A stretch of 64,000 nt of DNA from Parasedimentitalea psychrophila. GTDB taxonomy: Bacteria > Pseudomonadota > Alphaproteobacteria > Rhodobacterales > Rhodobacteraceae. Location: NCBI RefSeq assembly GCF_030285785.1, contig NZ_CP127249.1, positions 27,806-91,805 on the forward strand, read 5' to 3'. Below the pieces are notes generated by a model, which was not told the origin of the DNA, did no database searches, and was given only the letters and a program-made list of their open reading frames with translations. Each line of letters starts with the position of its first letter. Within the stretch, counting starts at the first letter, position 1. Shown piece after piece: positions 17,587 through 28,029 of the stretch. A program made the translations under genes and the position numbers.

Positions 17587-19083
17587 ATGGCTGAAGAACA
17601 ACTCGAGGCGGAAGCCGCCGGTGGTGAAGAAGCATTTGGCTCAAATGAATTTGCAAGCCTGCTGCACAAGGAATTCCGACCCAAATCGGATCAGGCAAAG
17701 ACAGCGGTAGAATCGGCGGTCAAAACGCTGGCCGAACAGGCGCTGGCCAATACCGCGCTGATCAGCGATGACGCGCTGCGCTCAATCGAAAGCATCGTTG
17801 CTGCGATCGACAAAAAACTGACCGAACAGGTCAATCTGGTGCTGCACAACGAAGAGTTCCAGAAACTGGAGAGCGCCTGGCGTGGTCTGCATTATCTGGT
17901 CAACAACACCGAAACCGACGAACAGCTGAAAATCCGGGTGATGCCTATCTCCAAGAAAGAGATGCACAAAACCCTGAAGAAATTCAAAGGCACAGCCTGG
18001 GATCAATCGCCGATCTTCAAAAAGCTGTACACCGAGGAATTCAGCCAGTTGGGCGGAGAGCCTTATGGGGCCTTGGTTGCGGACTATCACTTTGACCATT
18101 CGCCGCCAGATATCGAACTGCTGGGTGAAATGTCCAAGATTGCGGCCGCAGCCCATGCGCCACTGATCACCGGGGCGCAGCCCTCGCTGTTTCAGATGGA
18201 CAGCTGGTCGGAACTGTCGAACCCGCGTGATCTGACCAAGATCTTTCAGACCCCGGAATATGCCGCCTGGCGGTCGCTGCGGGAAAGCGAAGATTCCAAA
18301 TATGTTGGTCTGGCGATGCCACGGTTCCTGGGCCGGATGCCCTATGGCTCCAAAACCGATCCGGTCGAAGAATTTGCCTTTGAAGAAGACACCGGCAGTT
18401 CTGAAAGCGGTCACTATTCCTGGGTCAACGCGGCCTATGGCATGGCGATGAACATCACTCGTTCGTTCAAAGCCTACGGCTGGTGTTCGCGTATTCGCGG
18501 TGTTGAAAGTGGTGGCACGCTGGAAGATCTGCCGTCGCATACCTTCCCCACCACCGATGGCGGAGTCGATCAGAAATGCCCGACCGAAATTGCCATTGAT
18601 GACCGGCGCGAGGCGGAATTGGCGAATAATGGCATGATGCCGTTGATCCACCGCAAAAACACCGATGTGGCCACCTTTATGGGGGCGCAATCGCTTCATA
18701 AACCTGCTGAATATGATGACCCGGACGCATCCTCGAACGCCGCACTTGGCGCGCGGTTGCCCTATCTGTTCGCCACCTGCCGGTTTGCACATTATCTGAA
18801 GTGCATGGTGCGCGACAAAGTCGGATCCTTCAAAAGTCGCCAGGGGATGGAAACCTGGCTGCAGGATTGGATCAACAATTACGTTGATTTCAACGCCGAG
18901 ATTTCCTCGGAAAACGAAAAGGCGCGCAAACCTCTCGCCGCTGCCGAAGTGGTGGTGGAAGAGGTCGAGGGCAATCCGGGCTATTACAGCTCAAAGTTTT
19001 TCCTGCGCCCGCATTATCAGCTTGAAGGCCTTTCTGTCTCATTGCGGCTGGTATCCAAACTGCCCTCGGAAAAAGGGGCCTGA
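17587..19083 (+). CDS. tssC: T6SS sheath large subunit TssC (ImpC/VipB)
   Basis: Large sheath subunit, 498 residues, full length. Recognisable blocks include LVLHNEEFQKLESAWRGLHY, ADYHFDHSPPDIELLG, RFLGRMPYG and the C-terminal sheath core YYSSKFFLRPHYQLEGLSVS. With TssB it forms the sheath whose contraction drives the Hcp tube. The ribosome site is AAGGAGG just before the ATG. Compared with this protein, the fusion gene at 28874 lacks the C-terminal core. Confidence 0.96.
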   Translation: MAEEQLEAEAAGGEEAFGSNEFASLLHKEFRPKSDQAKTAVESAVKTLAEQALANTALISDDALRSIESIVAAIDKKLTEQVNLVLHNEEFQKLESAWRGLHYLVNNTETDEQLKIRVMPISKKEMHKTLKKFKGTAWDQSPIFKKLYTEEFSQLGGEPYGALVADYHFDHSPPDIELLGEMSKIAAAAHAPLITGAQPSLFQMDSWSELSNPRDLTKIFQTPEYAAWRSLRESEDSKYVGLAMPRFLGRMPYGSKTDPVEEFAFEEDTGSSESGHYSWVNAAYGMAMNITRSFKAYGWCSRIRGVESGGTLEDLPSHTFPTTDGGVDQKCPTEIAIDDRREAELANNGMMPLIHRKNTDVATFMGAQSLHKPAEYDDPDASSNAALGARLPYLFATCRFAHYLKCMVRDKVGSFKSRQGMETWLQDWINNYVDFNAEISSENEKARKPLAAAEVVVEEVEGNPGYYSSKFFLRPHYQLEGLSVSLRLVSKLPSEKGA

Positions 19084-19148
19084 TTCTCACTGAACAGGCC
19101 AATCTCATAATGCTCGTAACGAGTTGATGAATTTGAAAGGAAAATAAA

Positions 19149-19649
19149 ATGGCTGCTAACATGTTTGTCAAAATTTCGGACATAACAGGCGATGCAATGG
19201 AGACAGGTCACAAGGACTGGATCGTTGTTCAATCTGCCAGTTGGAATGTTGAACGTGCGGTTGAAATGACCGATCTGGGCTCGACCCAGCGGATGCATGC
19301 CAACTCGAACTTTGGTAAGGTCGAGCTGTCATCCCAAATGGGCAAGGCGTCGAATGATCTTGCGCTGTCGGTTGCAAACGGCACTGTCCGCAAGGAAATC
19401 AAAATGGATTGGTGTCGCTCGGGTGACAGCGCCGCTGATGGCCTGCTGGTCTATTGTATCTGGAAGCTGAAAGACGTGGTGATCGATAGCTATTCGCTGT
19501 CGTCCAGCGAAGATGGTATTCCGGAAGAGACCTGGACACTGGCCTATGCTGCGATGGAAATCGAGTATAAGTCGACCGACCAGAAAACCGGCAAACTGAA
19601 GACTGAAGGCAACTTTAAGTGGAACGTTCAGACTGGCAAAGTCGAGTAA
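19149..19649 (+). CDS. hcp: T6SS tube protein Hcp (TssD)
   Basis: Forms the hexameric inner tube and is secreted. The 166 residues fit the family; MFVKISDITGDAMETGHKDW, the beta-rich core and WTLAYAAMEIEYKSTDQKTG are typical. GAAAGG precedes the start. A strong terminator follows immediately (19662-19693), which would let hcp accumulate over the rest of the operon. No C-terminal effector extension is present. Confidence 0.95.
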   Translation: MAANMFVKISDITGDAMETGHKDWIVVQSASWNVERAVEMTDLGSTQRMHANSNFGKVELSSQMGKASNDLALSVANGTVRKEIKMDWCRSGDSAADGLLVYCIWKLKDVVIDSYSLSSSEDGIPEETWTLAYAAMEIEYKSTDQKTGKLKTEGNFKWNVQTGKVE

Positions 19650-19661
19650 TCTCGCTTTGCT

Positions 19662-19693
19662 ACTCCGGGCACTTCGGTGCCCGGAGTTTTTTT
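19662..19693 (+). terminator. Rho-independent terminator after hcp
   Basis: Stem CTCCGGGCAC (19663-19672), tetraloop TTCG, GTGCCCGGAG (19677-19686), then a run of seven T. A canonical terminator 13 bases past the hcp stop. Genes downstream need read-through or their own promoter. Confidence 0.9.
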
Positions 19694-19723
19694 GTCCAAT
19701 AGATTTTAGCGACGGAGCACTGT

Positions 19724-20530
19724 GTGATGACACCCGAAGAGCATCTAAAATCTGGTGATCCCGCGGCGGCGCTAAAGGCGCTGCAAGACCGGGTGCGCGC
19801 CGACCCGTCGGATGCCAAGCTGCGTATCTTTCTGTTCCAGCTCTTGTGTGTGCTGGGCGATTGGAAACGCGCCATCGCGCAGTTGAAACTGAGCGCTGAA
19901 CTAGACGAAGGCGCCACCCTGATGGCCAAGGCCTACCGCGAGGCGATCATCTGCGAGGTTTACCGCGAAAAGGTCTTCGCAGGCGAAAAAGACCCGATGA
20001 TCTTTGGCGAGCCCGAAGAATGGCTGGCGCTGTTGATTGAGGCTCAGAAATTATTGGCGCAGGGTAAGGTGGAAAAGGCCGCCGCGCTGCGCGCCCGCGC
20101 CTTTGACGGCGCCCCTGCCAGCACCGGGGAGATCAACGGCGAACGGTTCGACTGGATCGCGGATGCCGATATGCGCCTGGGTCCGGTGCTTGAAGTGATT
20201 GTAAACGGCCGCTATTTCTGGCTGCCTTTTGCGCAGATCAGCAAGTTGGAGATCGAAGAGCCCTGCGACCTGCGGGACGCCGTGTGGACGGCTGGTACCC
20301 TGACGCTGGTCAACGGGGGCGAAGTGGCGGTGCTGATTCCGACCCGCTATCCAGGCTCGGCCACTGCCGAGCCATCGCTAATGCTGGCGCGGGCCACCGA
20401 CTGGCGCGATGCCGGCCACGACACCTTTGTCGGCTTGGGGCAACGGTTGTTGACCACCGAGAAGGGCGATTTTGCCCTGATGGATCTGCGCAGCTTGCAG
20501 ATAGATGGCCAAGAGGTCGCCAATGGCTGA
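19724..20530 (+). CDS. tagJ: T6SS accessory protein TagJ (ImpE)
   Basis: ImpE-family protein of 268 residues. Members bind the N-terminus of TssB in some systems and tune sheath recycling by ClpV. The N-terminal helical TPR-like part (EEHLKSGDPAAALKALQDRV, FLFQLLCVLGDWKRAIAQL) and the C-terminal part (RFDWIADADMRLGPVLEVIV, PTRYPGSA) are characteristic. It lies between hcp and tssE and overlaps tssE by 8 bases. Confidence 0.9.
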   Translation: MMTPEEHLKSGDPAAALKALQDRVRADPSDAKLRIFLFQLLCVLGDWKRAIAQLKLSAELDEGATLMAKAYREAIICEVYREKVFAGEKDPMIFGEPEEWLALLIEAQKLLAQGKVEKAAALRARAFDGAPASTGEINGERFDWIADADMRLGPVLEVIVNGRYFWLPFAQISKLEIEEPCDLRDAVWTAGTLTLVNGGEVAVLIPTRYPGSATAEPSLMLARATDWRDAGHDTFVGLGQRLLTTEKGDFALMDLRSLQIDGQEVANG

Positions 20531-21020
20531 CAAGACCCTTGGCGAACGCCTGCAGCCTTCCTTGCTGGACCGGCTGACAGATCAGCAACCGGCAAATCTG
20601 AAGGAAACACGGGATTCGCGGGTCATTGACCTCAACCGCCTGCGCGAGATCATCCAGCGCGATCTGTCCTGGCTGTTGAACACCCATAGCGCCGAAACGC
20701 ATTTTGACACCGAAAAATTTCCCTCGGTGGCGCGGTCTGTGATCAACTATGGCTTGTCCGAAGTGACGGGCGAATATTCCACTGATGAAAAAGCCGAGGC
20801 CATCCGCCGCTCGATCGAGCAGGCCATTTCCACCTACGAGCCGCGCATCATCGAAGGCTCGGTTGATGTTCTGTTGAGCAGCGGCACCAATGACACCAAA
20901 ATGACCGTTGGTCTGGATATCCGGGCTGACATGTGGGCACAGCCAATGCCGCTGGAATTGTTCCTGCGCAGCAAGGTTGATTTGACCACCGGCGAAGTCG
21001 CAGTGGAAAGGGGGCTGTAG
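20523..21020 (+). CDS. tssE: T6SS baseplate protein TssE (gp25-like)
   Basis: Baseplate wedge protein related to phage T4 gp25, 165 residues. The ATG at 20523 lies within the end of tagJ and gives the usual start MADKTLGERLQPSLLDRL. LREIIQRDLSWLLNTHSAE and SVINYGLSEVTG are the gp25 blocks. tssF follows after one base. Confidence 0.92.
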   Translation: MADKTLGERLQPSLLDRLTDQQPANLKETRDSRVIDLNRLREIIQRDLSWLLNTHSAETHFDTEKFPSVARSVINYGLSEVTGEYSTDEKAEAIRRSIEQAISTYEPRIIEGSVDVLLSSGTNDTKMTVGLDIRADMWAQPMPLELFLRSKVDLTTGEVAVERGL

Positions 21021-21021
21021 C

Positions 21022-22899
21022 TTGGACACTCGGCTTCTGGAACATTATGAAAACGAACTGAACTATCTGCGCGATATGGGCGGAGAATTTGCCGCCGCCT
21101 ATCCAAAGATTGCCTCGCGTCTGGGCATGGAGGGGATCGAGGTTCTGGATCCTTACGTGGAACGTCTGCTCGAAGGGGTGGCGTTTCTGTCGGCGCGGGT
21201 GCAGCTGGAGCTGCAACTGCAATATCCTAATTTCACCGCCAACCTGCTGGAAATCATCTATCCGCATTATCTGGCGCCAACCCCGTCGATGATGATCGCC
21301 GCCTTCAAGCCCGACGTCAGCAACTCGGCGGTCAAAAGCGGCTATGTGTTGCCGCGCCATTCCATTCTGCGCAGCCGCTTGACCGAGGGGGAACAAACCG
21401 CCTGCGAATTCCGCACTGCCTCCGAGATGACCATGTGGCCGATCGAAATCACCGAGGCCGAGTATATCGACGGGCGTGGCGAACTGGTGGCGGCGGGGGT
21501 GGCCAGCGGGGTGGATGCCCGCGCCGGTATCCGGCTGCGGCTGCGGCGCAGTGATGGCGAGGCGATCTCGGATCTGGCGATGAATAATCTGACGCTGTAT
21601 CTGAGCAACGCGGCGGGCAATAGCTGGCCGCTGCTGGAACTGCTCTGCACCCAGGTGCAGGGGCTGGTGGCGCGCTCTACCGACCGGCGCGCTGATTGGC
21701 ACATGGCGCTGCCAGAGGGGCGGATTGTGCAGCGCGGGTTTGAGGCGGACGAGGCCCTGTTGCCCACCCCGCGGCAGGTGTTTGACGGCTATCGCCTGCT
21801 GCAGGAATACTTTGCCATGCCCGAGCGGTTCCGCTTTGTCGAGTTGCAGGGGCTGCGGACAGCGTTGCAACGGGCCAAGGGTCCCGAGGTGGATATCTAT
21901 ATCCTGCTGCGCGAAGGCATGAGTGAGGTCGCTCCGGTGGTGGCGCCCGAGGTGTTTACCCTCAATGCCGTGCCCGCAGTGAACCTGTTCGAGAAACGCT
22001 GCGACCGGGTGCAGATCGCGCCGCATGACACCGAACATCACGTGGTGCCCAACCGCACCGCCGGGCTGGATTTTGAGATTTACAGTCTGAACACTGTCAC
22101 CGGCATCAGCGGCGAGGGTGAAGACGATGTGATTTTCCGGCCGTTTTACTCGGCCACAGATTTTACCGCCTCGGGCGAGAATTTTCCGGCCTATTACAGC
22201 GTAAAACGACGGATGCGGCAGCGCTCCGAAAAGGAACGGCTGCGCGGGGTGCGGAGTTCCTACCTTGGCTCCGAGATGTATCTGACACTGGTGGACCGGT
22301 CCCAGGCCCCCTACGGGGCTGATCTGGAACAGCTGGCGGTCAAGGCCTTGTGCACAAACCGTGATTTGCCGATGCTGCTGGCCACCGGGGATGACAATGT
22401 GTTCCACCTGCCCGAAGGCGGCCCGGTGACCTCGATCACCCTGCCGGTCTCTCCGACCCGGCCGCGTCCGACTCTGGCACAGGGCGATACCGCCTGGCGG
22501 CTGATCTCACATCTGAGCCTGAACTATGCCTCTATTACCGAAACCGGCAAGGGGCAGTCGGCAGCGGCGCTGCGCGAACTGGTCGGGCTTTATGCGCCAC
22601 TGGGCAACCGGGTGACCGAGAAACAGCTGGAGGGGATCGTGTCGATTTCGACCCGCCCCATCGTGCGCCGGATGAGCGACGAAGTTCTGTCCACCGCGGT
22701 GCGGGGTCTGGAGATCACTCTGGGCTTTGACGAAAGCTTTTTCGAGGGCAGCAACATCTATGCGCTTGGCGCTGTGCTGGAACGGTTCTTGCGCCGCTAT
22801 TCCACCATCAATTCATTCACCGAAACTGTCCTAAAAACTGAAAAACGCGGGGAAATTGCCAGATGGCGACCGGAAAAAGGTCTGGGCCGGATACTCTGA
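21022..22899 (+). CDS. tssF: T6SS baseplate protein TssF (ImpG/VasA)
   Basis: Baseplate wedge component, 625 residues, full length. The start codon is TTG at 21022, supported by the family N-terminus (DTRLLEHYENELNYLRDMGG) and by GGAAAGGGGG upstream. FAAAYPKIASRLGMEG and LQLQYPNFTANLLEIIYPHY are diagnostic. The 3' end overlaps tssG by 37 bases in another frame. Confidence 0.95.
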   Translation: MDTRLLEHYENELNYLRDMGGEFAAAYPKIASRLGMEGIEVLDPYVERLLEGVAFLSARVQLELQLQYPNFTANLLEIIYPHYLAPTPSMMIAAFKPDVSNSAVKSGYVLPRHSILRSRLTEGEQTACEFRTASEMTMWPIEITEAEYIDGRGELVAAGVASGVDARAGIRLRLRRSDGEAISDLAMNNLTLYLSNAAGNSWPLLELLCTQVQGLVARSTDRRADWHMALPEGRIVQRGFEADEALLPTPRQVFDGYRLLQEYFAMPERFRFVELQGLRTALQRAKGPEVDIYILLREGMSEVAPVVAPEVFTLNAVPAVNLFEKRCDRVQIAPHDTEHHVVPNRTAGLDFEIYSLNTVTGISGEGEDDVIFRPFYSATDFTASGENFPAYYSVKRRMRQRSEKERLRGVRSSYLGSEMYLTLVDRSQAPYGADLEQLAVKALCTNRDLPMLLATGDDNVFHLPEGGPVTSITLPVSPTRPRPTLAQGDTAWRLISHLSLNYASITETGKGQSAAALRELVGLYAPLGNRVTEKQLEGIVSISTRPIVRRMSDEVLSTAVRGLEITLGFDESFFEGSNIYALGAVLERFLRRYSTINSFTETVLKTEKRGEIARWRPEKGLGRIL

Positions 22900-23921
22900 G
22901 CCATTTTGACAAACTGGTCGAAAACCCTGGAAAACATCATATTTTTCAGGCGCTCAGAGTGTTGGAAGCCCATTACGCCGAGGCCCCGCGTCTGGGCGAA
23001 AGCCGCCGCCCGCGGCAGGATAAGCTACGTCTGGGCCAAGAGGCCGAGCTGGCGTTTCCGCCCAACACAATTGCCGATTTTACCCCACCACAGGGTGACC
23101 AGCCGGCGCGGCTGACCAATCGCTTCTTTGGGCTGTTTGGGCCGCAGGGCCCGTTGCCGCTGCACCTGACCGAATACGCCCGCGACCGCAAACGCAACCA
23201 CCGGGACCCGACGATGGTTGGCTTTGCCGATATGTTGACGCACCGGATGATGGGGCTGCTGTACCGGGCCTGGGCCCAGGGCCAGCCGGCGGTGAGTTTC
23301 GACCGGGATGAGGACCCACTGGCGCGCAAGGTGGCGTCGCTGGCCGGGTATAACGGTGACAGTTTGCGGGGCCGCGATGCGATGCCGGACATGGCCAAGC
23401 TGCATTTCGCCGGCCATCTGGGACAAGAGGCCAAAAACCCCGAGGGGCTGGTCTCTATCCTGTCGGCGTTTTTTGATGTGCCGGTGCAATTGCAGGAATT
23501 TATCGGCAGCTGGCTGGATCTGGAACCGGATGACCAATGGCAGTTGGGCCGGGCCGGCGGGCTGGGTCAATCCACCAGCATCGGGACAAAAGTCTGGAGC
23601 CGCAGTGCCAAGTTTCGGCTGCGGATCGGCCCTCTGAGCCTGGAGGATTACCAACGCCTATTGCCCGGTGGCCCGGCGCTAACCCGGATGCGGGCGATTG
23701 TCCGCTCTTATATTGGCGATGTGCTGGATTGGGACGTCAATCTGGTGCTGGCCGGCGATCAGGTGCCGCGCGCCAGTCTGGGCGGCACCACCCAATTGGG
23801 CCACACGTCCTGGATCGGCAGTCGTCCAGACCCCGATGCGGAACGCCCAGATGTTGATGATTTATACCTGTACCCCAGTCTTGGGGATCTACAGGCAGAC
23901 AGTTTAAAGGGAGGTATTTGA
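22863..23921 (+). CDS. tssG: T6SS baseplate protein TssG (ImpH/VasB)
   Basis: Baseplate wedge protein that pairs with TssF, 352 residues. FFGLFGPQGPLPLHLTEYAR and RDPTMVGFADMLTHRMMGLL are the family hallmarks, and FRLRIGPLSLEDYQRLLPGG lies near the C-terminal third. It begins inside the end of tssF; clpV starts one base after its stop. Confidence 0.94.
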   Translation: MATGKRSGPDTLSHFDKLVENPGKHHIFQALRVLEAHYAEAPRLGESRRPRQDKLRLGQEAELAFPPNTIADFTPPQGDQPARLTNRFFGLFGPQGPLPLHLTEYARDRKRNHRDPTMVGFADMLTHRMMGLLYRAWAQGQPAVSFDRDEDPLARKVASLAGYNGDSLRGRDAMPDMAKLHFAGHLGQEAKNPEGLVSILSAFFDVPVQLQEFIGSWLDLEPDDQWQLGRAGGLGQSTSIGTKVWSRSAKFRLRIGPLSLEDYQRLLPGGPALTRMRAIVRSYIGDVLDWDVNLVLAGDQVPRASLGGTTQLGHTSWIGSRPDPDAERPDVDDLYLYPSLGDLQADSLKGGI

Positions 23922-23922
23922 C

Positions 23923-26631
23923 ATGACTGAGATCAGCCGCGTGGCCCTGTTCGGAAAGCTGAACAAATTGGGCTACCAAGCCGTCGAAAGTGCAACCGTG
24001 TTCTGCAAGATGCGGGGCAATCCATATGTTGAGCTGGTGCATTGGATGCATCAGATCCTGGCGGGACAGGACAGCGACCTGCACCGGATTGTCGCCCATT
24101 ATGACCTCGACCCTGGCAAGATTGCCGCCGAGATGACCCGGTCACTGGATATGCTACCGCGCGGCGCCTCGACCATTTCAGACCTCAGCGATCACCTGAT
24201 GGACGCGATGGAGCGTGGCTGGGTCTGGGGCTCGCTGCTGTTTTCAGCCAATCAGGTGCGCAGTGGCTATCTGCTACTGGGGATGCTGAAAACCCCAGCC
24301 CTGCGCAATATCCTGACGTCGATGTCGCCCGAACTGGCGCGCATCGGGGCGGATGATCTGGCCGACAATTTCATCAAGATTACTGATGGATCGCCCGAGG
24401 AAACTATGGGCGCGCAGGATGGCTCGACCACCGGCGGTGGGGCTGCACCGGGCGAGGCCTCGGACGCGATGGCGCCGGCCGTGATGGGCAAGGGCGAGGC
24501 GCTCGAGAAGTTTTGCACCGATATGACCGAGCAGGCCCGCAATGGCGAGATTGATCCCATCGTTGGCCGCGACGAAGAGATCCGCCAGATTGTTGACGTG
24601 CTGATGCGGCGGCGGCAAAACAACCCGATCCTGACCGGTGAGGCCGGGGTGGGCAAAACCGCGGTGGTCGAAGGCTTCGCGCTGCGGATTGCGCGGGGCG
24701 ATGTGCCACCTGCCTTGCATGATGTGCGGCTGCTGATGCTGGACGTGGGCCTGTTGCAGGCCGGCGCCAGCATGAAGGGCGAGTTTGAAAACCGTCTGCG
24801 TCAGGTGATTGACGAGGTTCAGTCCAGTGATGTGCCGATTGTGCTGTTCATTGACGAGACCCATACCCTGATCGGCGCCGGCGGGGCTGCGGGCACCGGC
24901 GATGCTGCCAACCTGCTGAAACCGGCTCTGGCGCGCGGCACCCTGCGCACCATCGGCGCGACGACCTGGGCCGAGTATAAGAAATACATCGAAAAAGACC
25001 CGGCACTGGCCCGGCGCTTTCAGGTGGTGCAGGTGGACGAGCCGAGCATCCCCAAGGCCATTCTGATGATGCGGGGCATTGCCTCGATGCTGGAAAATCA
25101 CCACCGGGTGCAGGTGCTGGACGAAGGCATCGAGGCCGCCGTCAGCCTGTCGGCGCGTTACATCCCGGCGCGGCAACTGCCGGATAAATCGGTCAGCCTG
25201 CTGGACACCGCCTGCGCCCGCGTGGCGGTGAGCCAGCACGCGGTACCGGCCGAGGTGGACGATTGCCGCCGCCACATCGAGGCGCTGACCACCGAGCTGC
25301 TGATCATCGGTCGCGATGAAACTGCCGGGTATGAGGTCGGCGACCGACGCGAGGCGGTTGAGACAGCCAAGAGTGCTGAGGAAGACCGGCTGGTTGGCCT
25401 GAGCGAACGCTGGGATGCAGAGAAGGCGGTTGTCGAAGAGATCCTGGATCTGCGCGCCAAACTACGCGAGGGCGCCGCACCTGTGGATGCCCCTGCAGAG
25501 ACTGAGGACGAGACTGGCGATAGCCCGCTGGACGATGCGGCCCGCGCCGATCTGATGCAGCAGTTGCGGGCAAAGAACACCGAGCTGGAAACCCTGCAGG
25601 CGGAAAGCCCGTTGATCCTGCCGATTGTCGATCATCAGGCGGTGGCCAGCGTTGTTGGTGACTGGACCGGCATTCCAGTGGGTCGCATGGTCAGCGATGA
25701 GATCGAAACCATTCTCAACCTGGAAGAACATCTGGCCAAGCGGGTGATCGGACAGGATCACGCGATGAAGATGATTGCCAAGCGCATTCAAACCAGCCGC
25801 GCCGGGCTGGACAACCCATCGAAACCAATTGGGGTGTTCCTGCTGGCCGGGACCAGCGGTGTCGGCAAGACCGAAACCGCACTGGCACTGGCCGAGGTGC
25901 TCTATGGTGGTGAACAGAACGTCATCACCATCAACATGTCGGAATACCAAGAGGCCCATACGGTCAGCTCCCTGAAGGGCGCGCCTCCGGGCTATGTCGG
26001 CTACGGCGAAGGCGGTGTGCTGACCGAGGCGGTGCGGCGCAAGCCATACTCGGTTGTGCTGCTGGACGAGGTTGAAAAGGCCCACCCCGATGTGCACGAG
26101 GTGTTTTTCCAGGTCTTTGACAAAGGCGTGATGGAAGACGGCGAGGGCCGGGTGATCGACTTTAAGAACACCCTGATCCTGCTGACCTCAAACGTAGGGT
26201 CCGAGTTGATTATGGATCTGTGCAGCGACCCGGACCTGTTGCCGGAACCCGAAGGCATCACCAAGGCACTGCGCGATCCGCTGCTGAAAGTCTTTCCGGC
26301 GGCTTTGCTGGGGCGTCTGGTCACCATTCCCTATTACCCGCTGAGCCCGGACATGATCGCCAAGATCACCGTGCTGCAACTGAACCGGATCAAAAAACGG
26401 GTGATGGAATCGCACAACGTGCCGTTTGAGTACTCGGATGCGGTGGTCGATAAGATCGTTGAGCGCTGTCAGGAACTTGAATCCGGTGGCCGCATGATCG
26501 ACGCGATTGTGACCAATACCATGCTGCCCGATATCTCGGCTGAGTTCCTGAAGCGCCTGATGCAGGGCACAGAAGTGACCAAGGTTGGGATCGACGTCAC
26601 TGACGGAGAGTTTTCTTATAGTTTCGATTAG
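23923..26631 (+). CDS. clpV: T6SS sheath-disassembly ATPase ClpV (TssH)
   Basis: AAA+ unfoldase of the ClpB family that recycles contracted sheath. The 902 residues have an N-terminal Clp-N domain that binds the sheath, a first ATPase domain (Walker [10 protein letters not shown], Walker [16 protein letters not shown]), a middle domain with acidic insertions, and a second ATPase domain (Walker [32 protein letters not shown]). Both nucleotide sites look intact. It has two possible sheath substrates in this locus: TssBC and the fusion at 28874. Confidence 0.95.
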   Translation: MTEISRVALFGKLNKLGYQAVESATVFCKMRGNPYVELVHWMHQILAGQDSDLHRIVAHYDLDPGKIAAEMTRSLDMLPRGASTISDLSDHLMDAMERGWVWGSLLFSANQVRSGYLLLGMLKTPALRNILTSMSPELARIGADDLADNFIKITDGSPEETMGAQDGSTTGGGAAPGEASDAMAPAVMGKGEALEKFCTDMTEQARNGEIDPIVGRDEEIRQIVDVLMRRRQNNPILTGEAGVGKTAVVEGFALRIARGDVPPALHDVRLLMLDVGLLQAGASMKGEFENRLRQVIDEVQSSDVPIVLFIDETHTLIGAGGAAGTGDAANLLKPALARGTLRTIGATTWAEYKKYIEKDPALARRFQVVQVDEPSIPKAILMMRGIASMLENHHRVQVLDEGIEAAVSLSARYIPARQLPDKSVSLLDTACARVAVSQHAVPAEVDDCRRHIEALTTELLIIGRDETAGYEVGDRREAVETAKSAEEDRLVGLSERWDAEKAVVEEILDLRAKLREGAAPVDAPAETEDETGDSPLDDAARADLMQQLRAKNTELETLQAESPLILPIVDHQAVASVVGDWTGIPVGRMVSDEIETILNLEEHLAKRVIGQDHAMKMIAKRIQTSRAGLDNPSKPIGVFLLAGTSGVGKTETALALAEVLYGGEQNVITINMSEYQEAHTVSSLKGAPPGYVGYGEGGVLTEAVRRKPYSVVLLDEVEKAHPDVHEVFFQVFDKGVMEDGEGRVIDFKNTLILLTSNVGSELIMDLCSDPDLLPEPEGITKALRDPLLKVFPAALLGRLVTIPYYPLSPDMIAKITVLQLNRIKKRVMESHNVPFEYSDAVVDKIVERCQELESGGRMIDAIVTNTMLPDISAEFLKRLMQGTEVTKVGIDVTDGEFSYSFD

Positions 26632-26723
26632 ACAGTTGGTTTTCTTGGCGCTGTGATGGAGATTTTTGATCCCCTCAACGTTGCCAATTCCAATTCATAG
26701 AACCAAAGGTAAGGATATCCAAA

Positions 26724-27959
26724 ATGGCCAAAACAACTGTCACCAAACATAAGTTCTATGTTGTCGATCTGATCCGTAGCAAACCTAAAACCACATATCT
26801 CGAAATCCCGAAATACCGGGTTGATGTGGAAATTGAGGTGACGACCAAGGCGACGTTGAAAAAGCCTGCGGAAGTGCCAAGCACCAAGATGAAGCGCTTG
26901 GAAGAGGCGGGCAGGGCCGAGCTGGAGCGCTATGAGACGATCATTGCGCAAGAAGCGGCAACGCTGGACGCTAAGGTCGCCAAATTGATGGCAACCCCCG
27001 GTGAAAAAGCCAAAGCTGACGCTGAAAAAATGATTCAGGCCAGTAACGCCATGATCAAAAATGCCCTGGCCTCGGCTGAGGGCGCAGCGCAAAAGGCTAT
27101 TGAGACCCGCCTGAAGAAAGAAGCCAAGGGCGATAGTTTGCTGACCGAAGCGCGGGTTAAAACCACGCTTAAGGTTACAGTGGGGGTCATCAAGATTGCC
27201 GGATCTGTGGCCAAGCTGGTGGCGACGTCAGGGGCCGAAGTCACCTCGTATAAAACCATTCTGGTTCAGGTGGTGAAGTTGGGGCTTGAAGTCAATCAAC
27301 AGCTGAAGAATGAGGCCAAGCTGCGCAAGGATCTGTATAGTGGCATACAGGCATATATCGTACTGCGTGGCACCGTTTTGATGCAGGCAGCTGAACGGCA
27401 GGGGATCACCGATACCAAAGGAATTTCCCCCAAACATCCACTGGATGCCGTTAAAAAACTGACTGCAAAAGCCTTGGCCATGGGGGAAGAAGTGACCAAG
27501 GGCCGGGATGCGAAAAGTATCGCCAAAGAGCTGTTGAGTGCCACCGTCAAGGGGATCAAAGCCAAGGTCAATGATGCGGAAAGTGCCCGTAAAGCCTATC
27601 GGGAGCACACTACGAAGACCCGTCAAAAAACCGATGATCTGGGTGGTGCAGCCGATAAGTTGATGAAAAAGGCCCGCGCCTCCAAAACTTTGAAAGACGG
27701 GATCAAATTGGGCGCGGAATGTATGACCCTGAAACGGGCAGCCAGCGAATTGGCCGCCAAGTTGCAGGACCGTGAAAAATTTCTGGAGGAGATGCAGGCC
27801 CTGATGGAAGGCAACGGTATGAAAGTGGATGATGCCACCACCATCGAAAAGCTGAAAGCGCTGGATAAGAAAAGCATCGCCACCGAGGCGGGTACGGTTT
27901 TGAGCACTATCAAGACCATTAAATCCATGGTGGGTAATGTTGCCGATGCCGTCGGCTAA
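26724..27959 (+). CDS. Uncharacterised helical protein between clpV and the sodium channel
   Basis: 411 residues, Lys/Ala/Glu-rich, with no signal peptide. The N-terminal 45 residues look like a small beta domain (KHKFYVVDLIRSKPKTTYLE, YRVDVEIEVTTK); the rest is predicted almost wholly helical or coiled coil (YETIIAQEAATLDAKVAKLM, AGSVAKLVATSGAEVTSYKT, DLGGAADKLMKKARASKTL). A moderately hydrophobic segment near residues 148-170 (TLKVTVGVIKIAGSVAKLVA) could touch a membrane. GTAAGGATAT precedes the ATG. I do not recognise the family. It is on the T6SS strand, 92 bases after clpV and 70 before the channel gene. It could be an effector, an adaptor or a sheath partner. Confidence 0.7.
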   Translation: MAKTTVTKHKFYVVDLIRSKPKTTYLEIPKYRVDVEIEVTTKATLKKPAEVPSTKMKRLEEAGRAELERYETIIAQEAATLDAKVAKLMATPGEKAKADAEKMIQASNAMIKNALASAEGAAQKAIETRLKKEAKGDSLLTEARVKTTLKVTVGVIKIAGSVAKLVATSGAEVTSYKTILVQVVKLGLEVNQQLKNEAKLRKDLYSGIQAYIVLRGTVLMQAAERQGITDTKGISPKHPLDAVKKLTAKALAMGEEVTKGRDAKSIAKELLSATVKGIKAKVNDAESARKAYREHTTKTRQKTDDLGGAADKLMKKARASKTLKDGIKLGAECMTLKRAASELAAKLQDREKFLEEMQALMEGNGMKVDDATTIEKLKALDKKSIATEAGTVLSTIKTIKSMVGNVADAVG

Positions 27960-28029
27960 TAGGCTGGAACGTTCGGTCCTGGCAGCATGTGAAATGTTGC
28001 CAGGCGTCTAACAAAGGAGACAAGAATTC

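Noticed and set aside
20848..22407. 519-codon minus-strand open frame
   Set aside because: Lies opposite tssF, whose product has clear family motifs; composition of the minus-strand product (His/Gln/Arg-rich) is typical of an antisense shadow.
27978..28003. Imperfect hairpin CCTGGCAGCAT / ATGTTGCCAGG before the sodium channel gene considered as terminator
   Set aside because: No T-run, a mismatch in the stem, and the downstream gene has a strong ribosome site close by; left as possible mRNA structure only.
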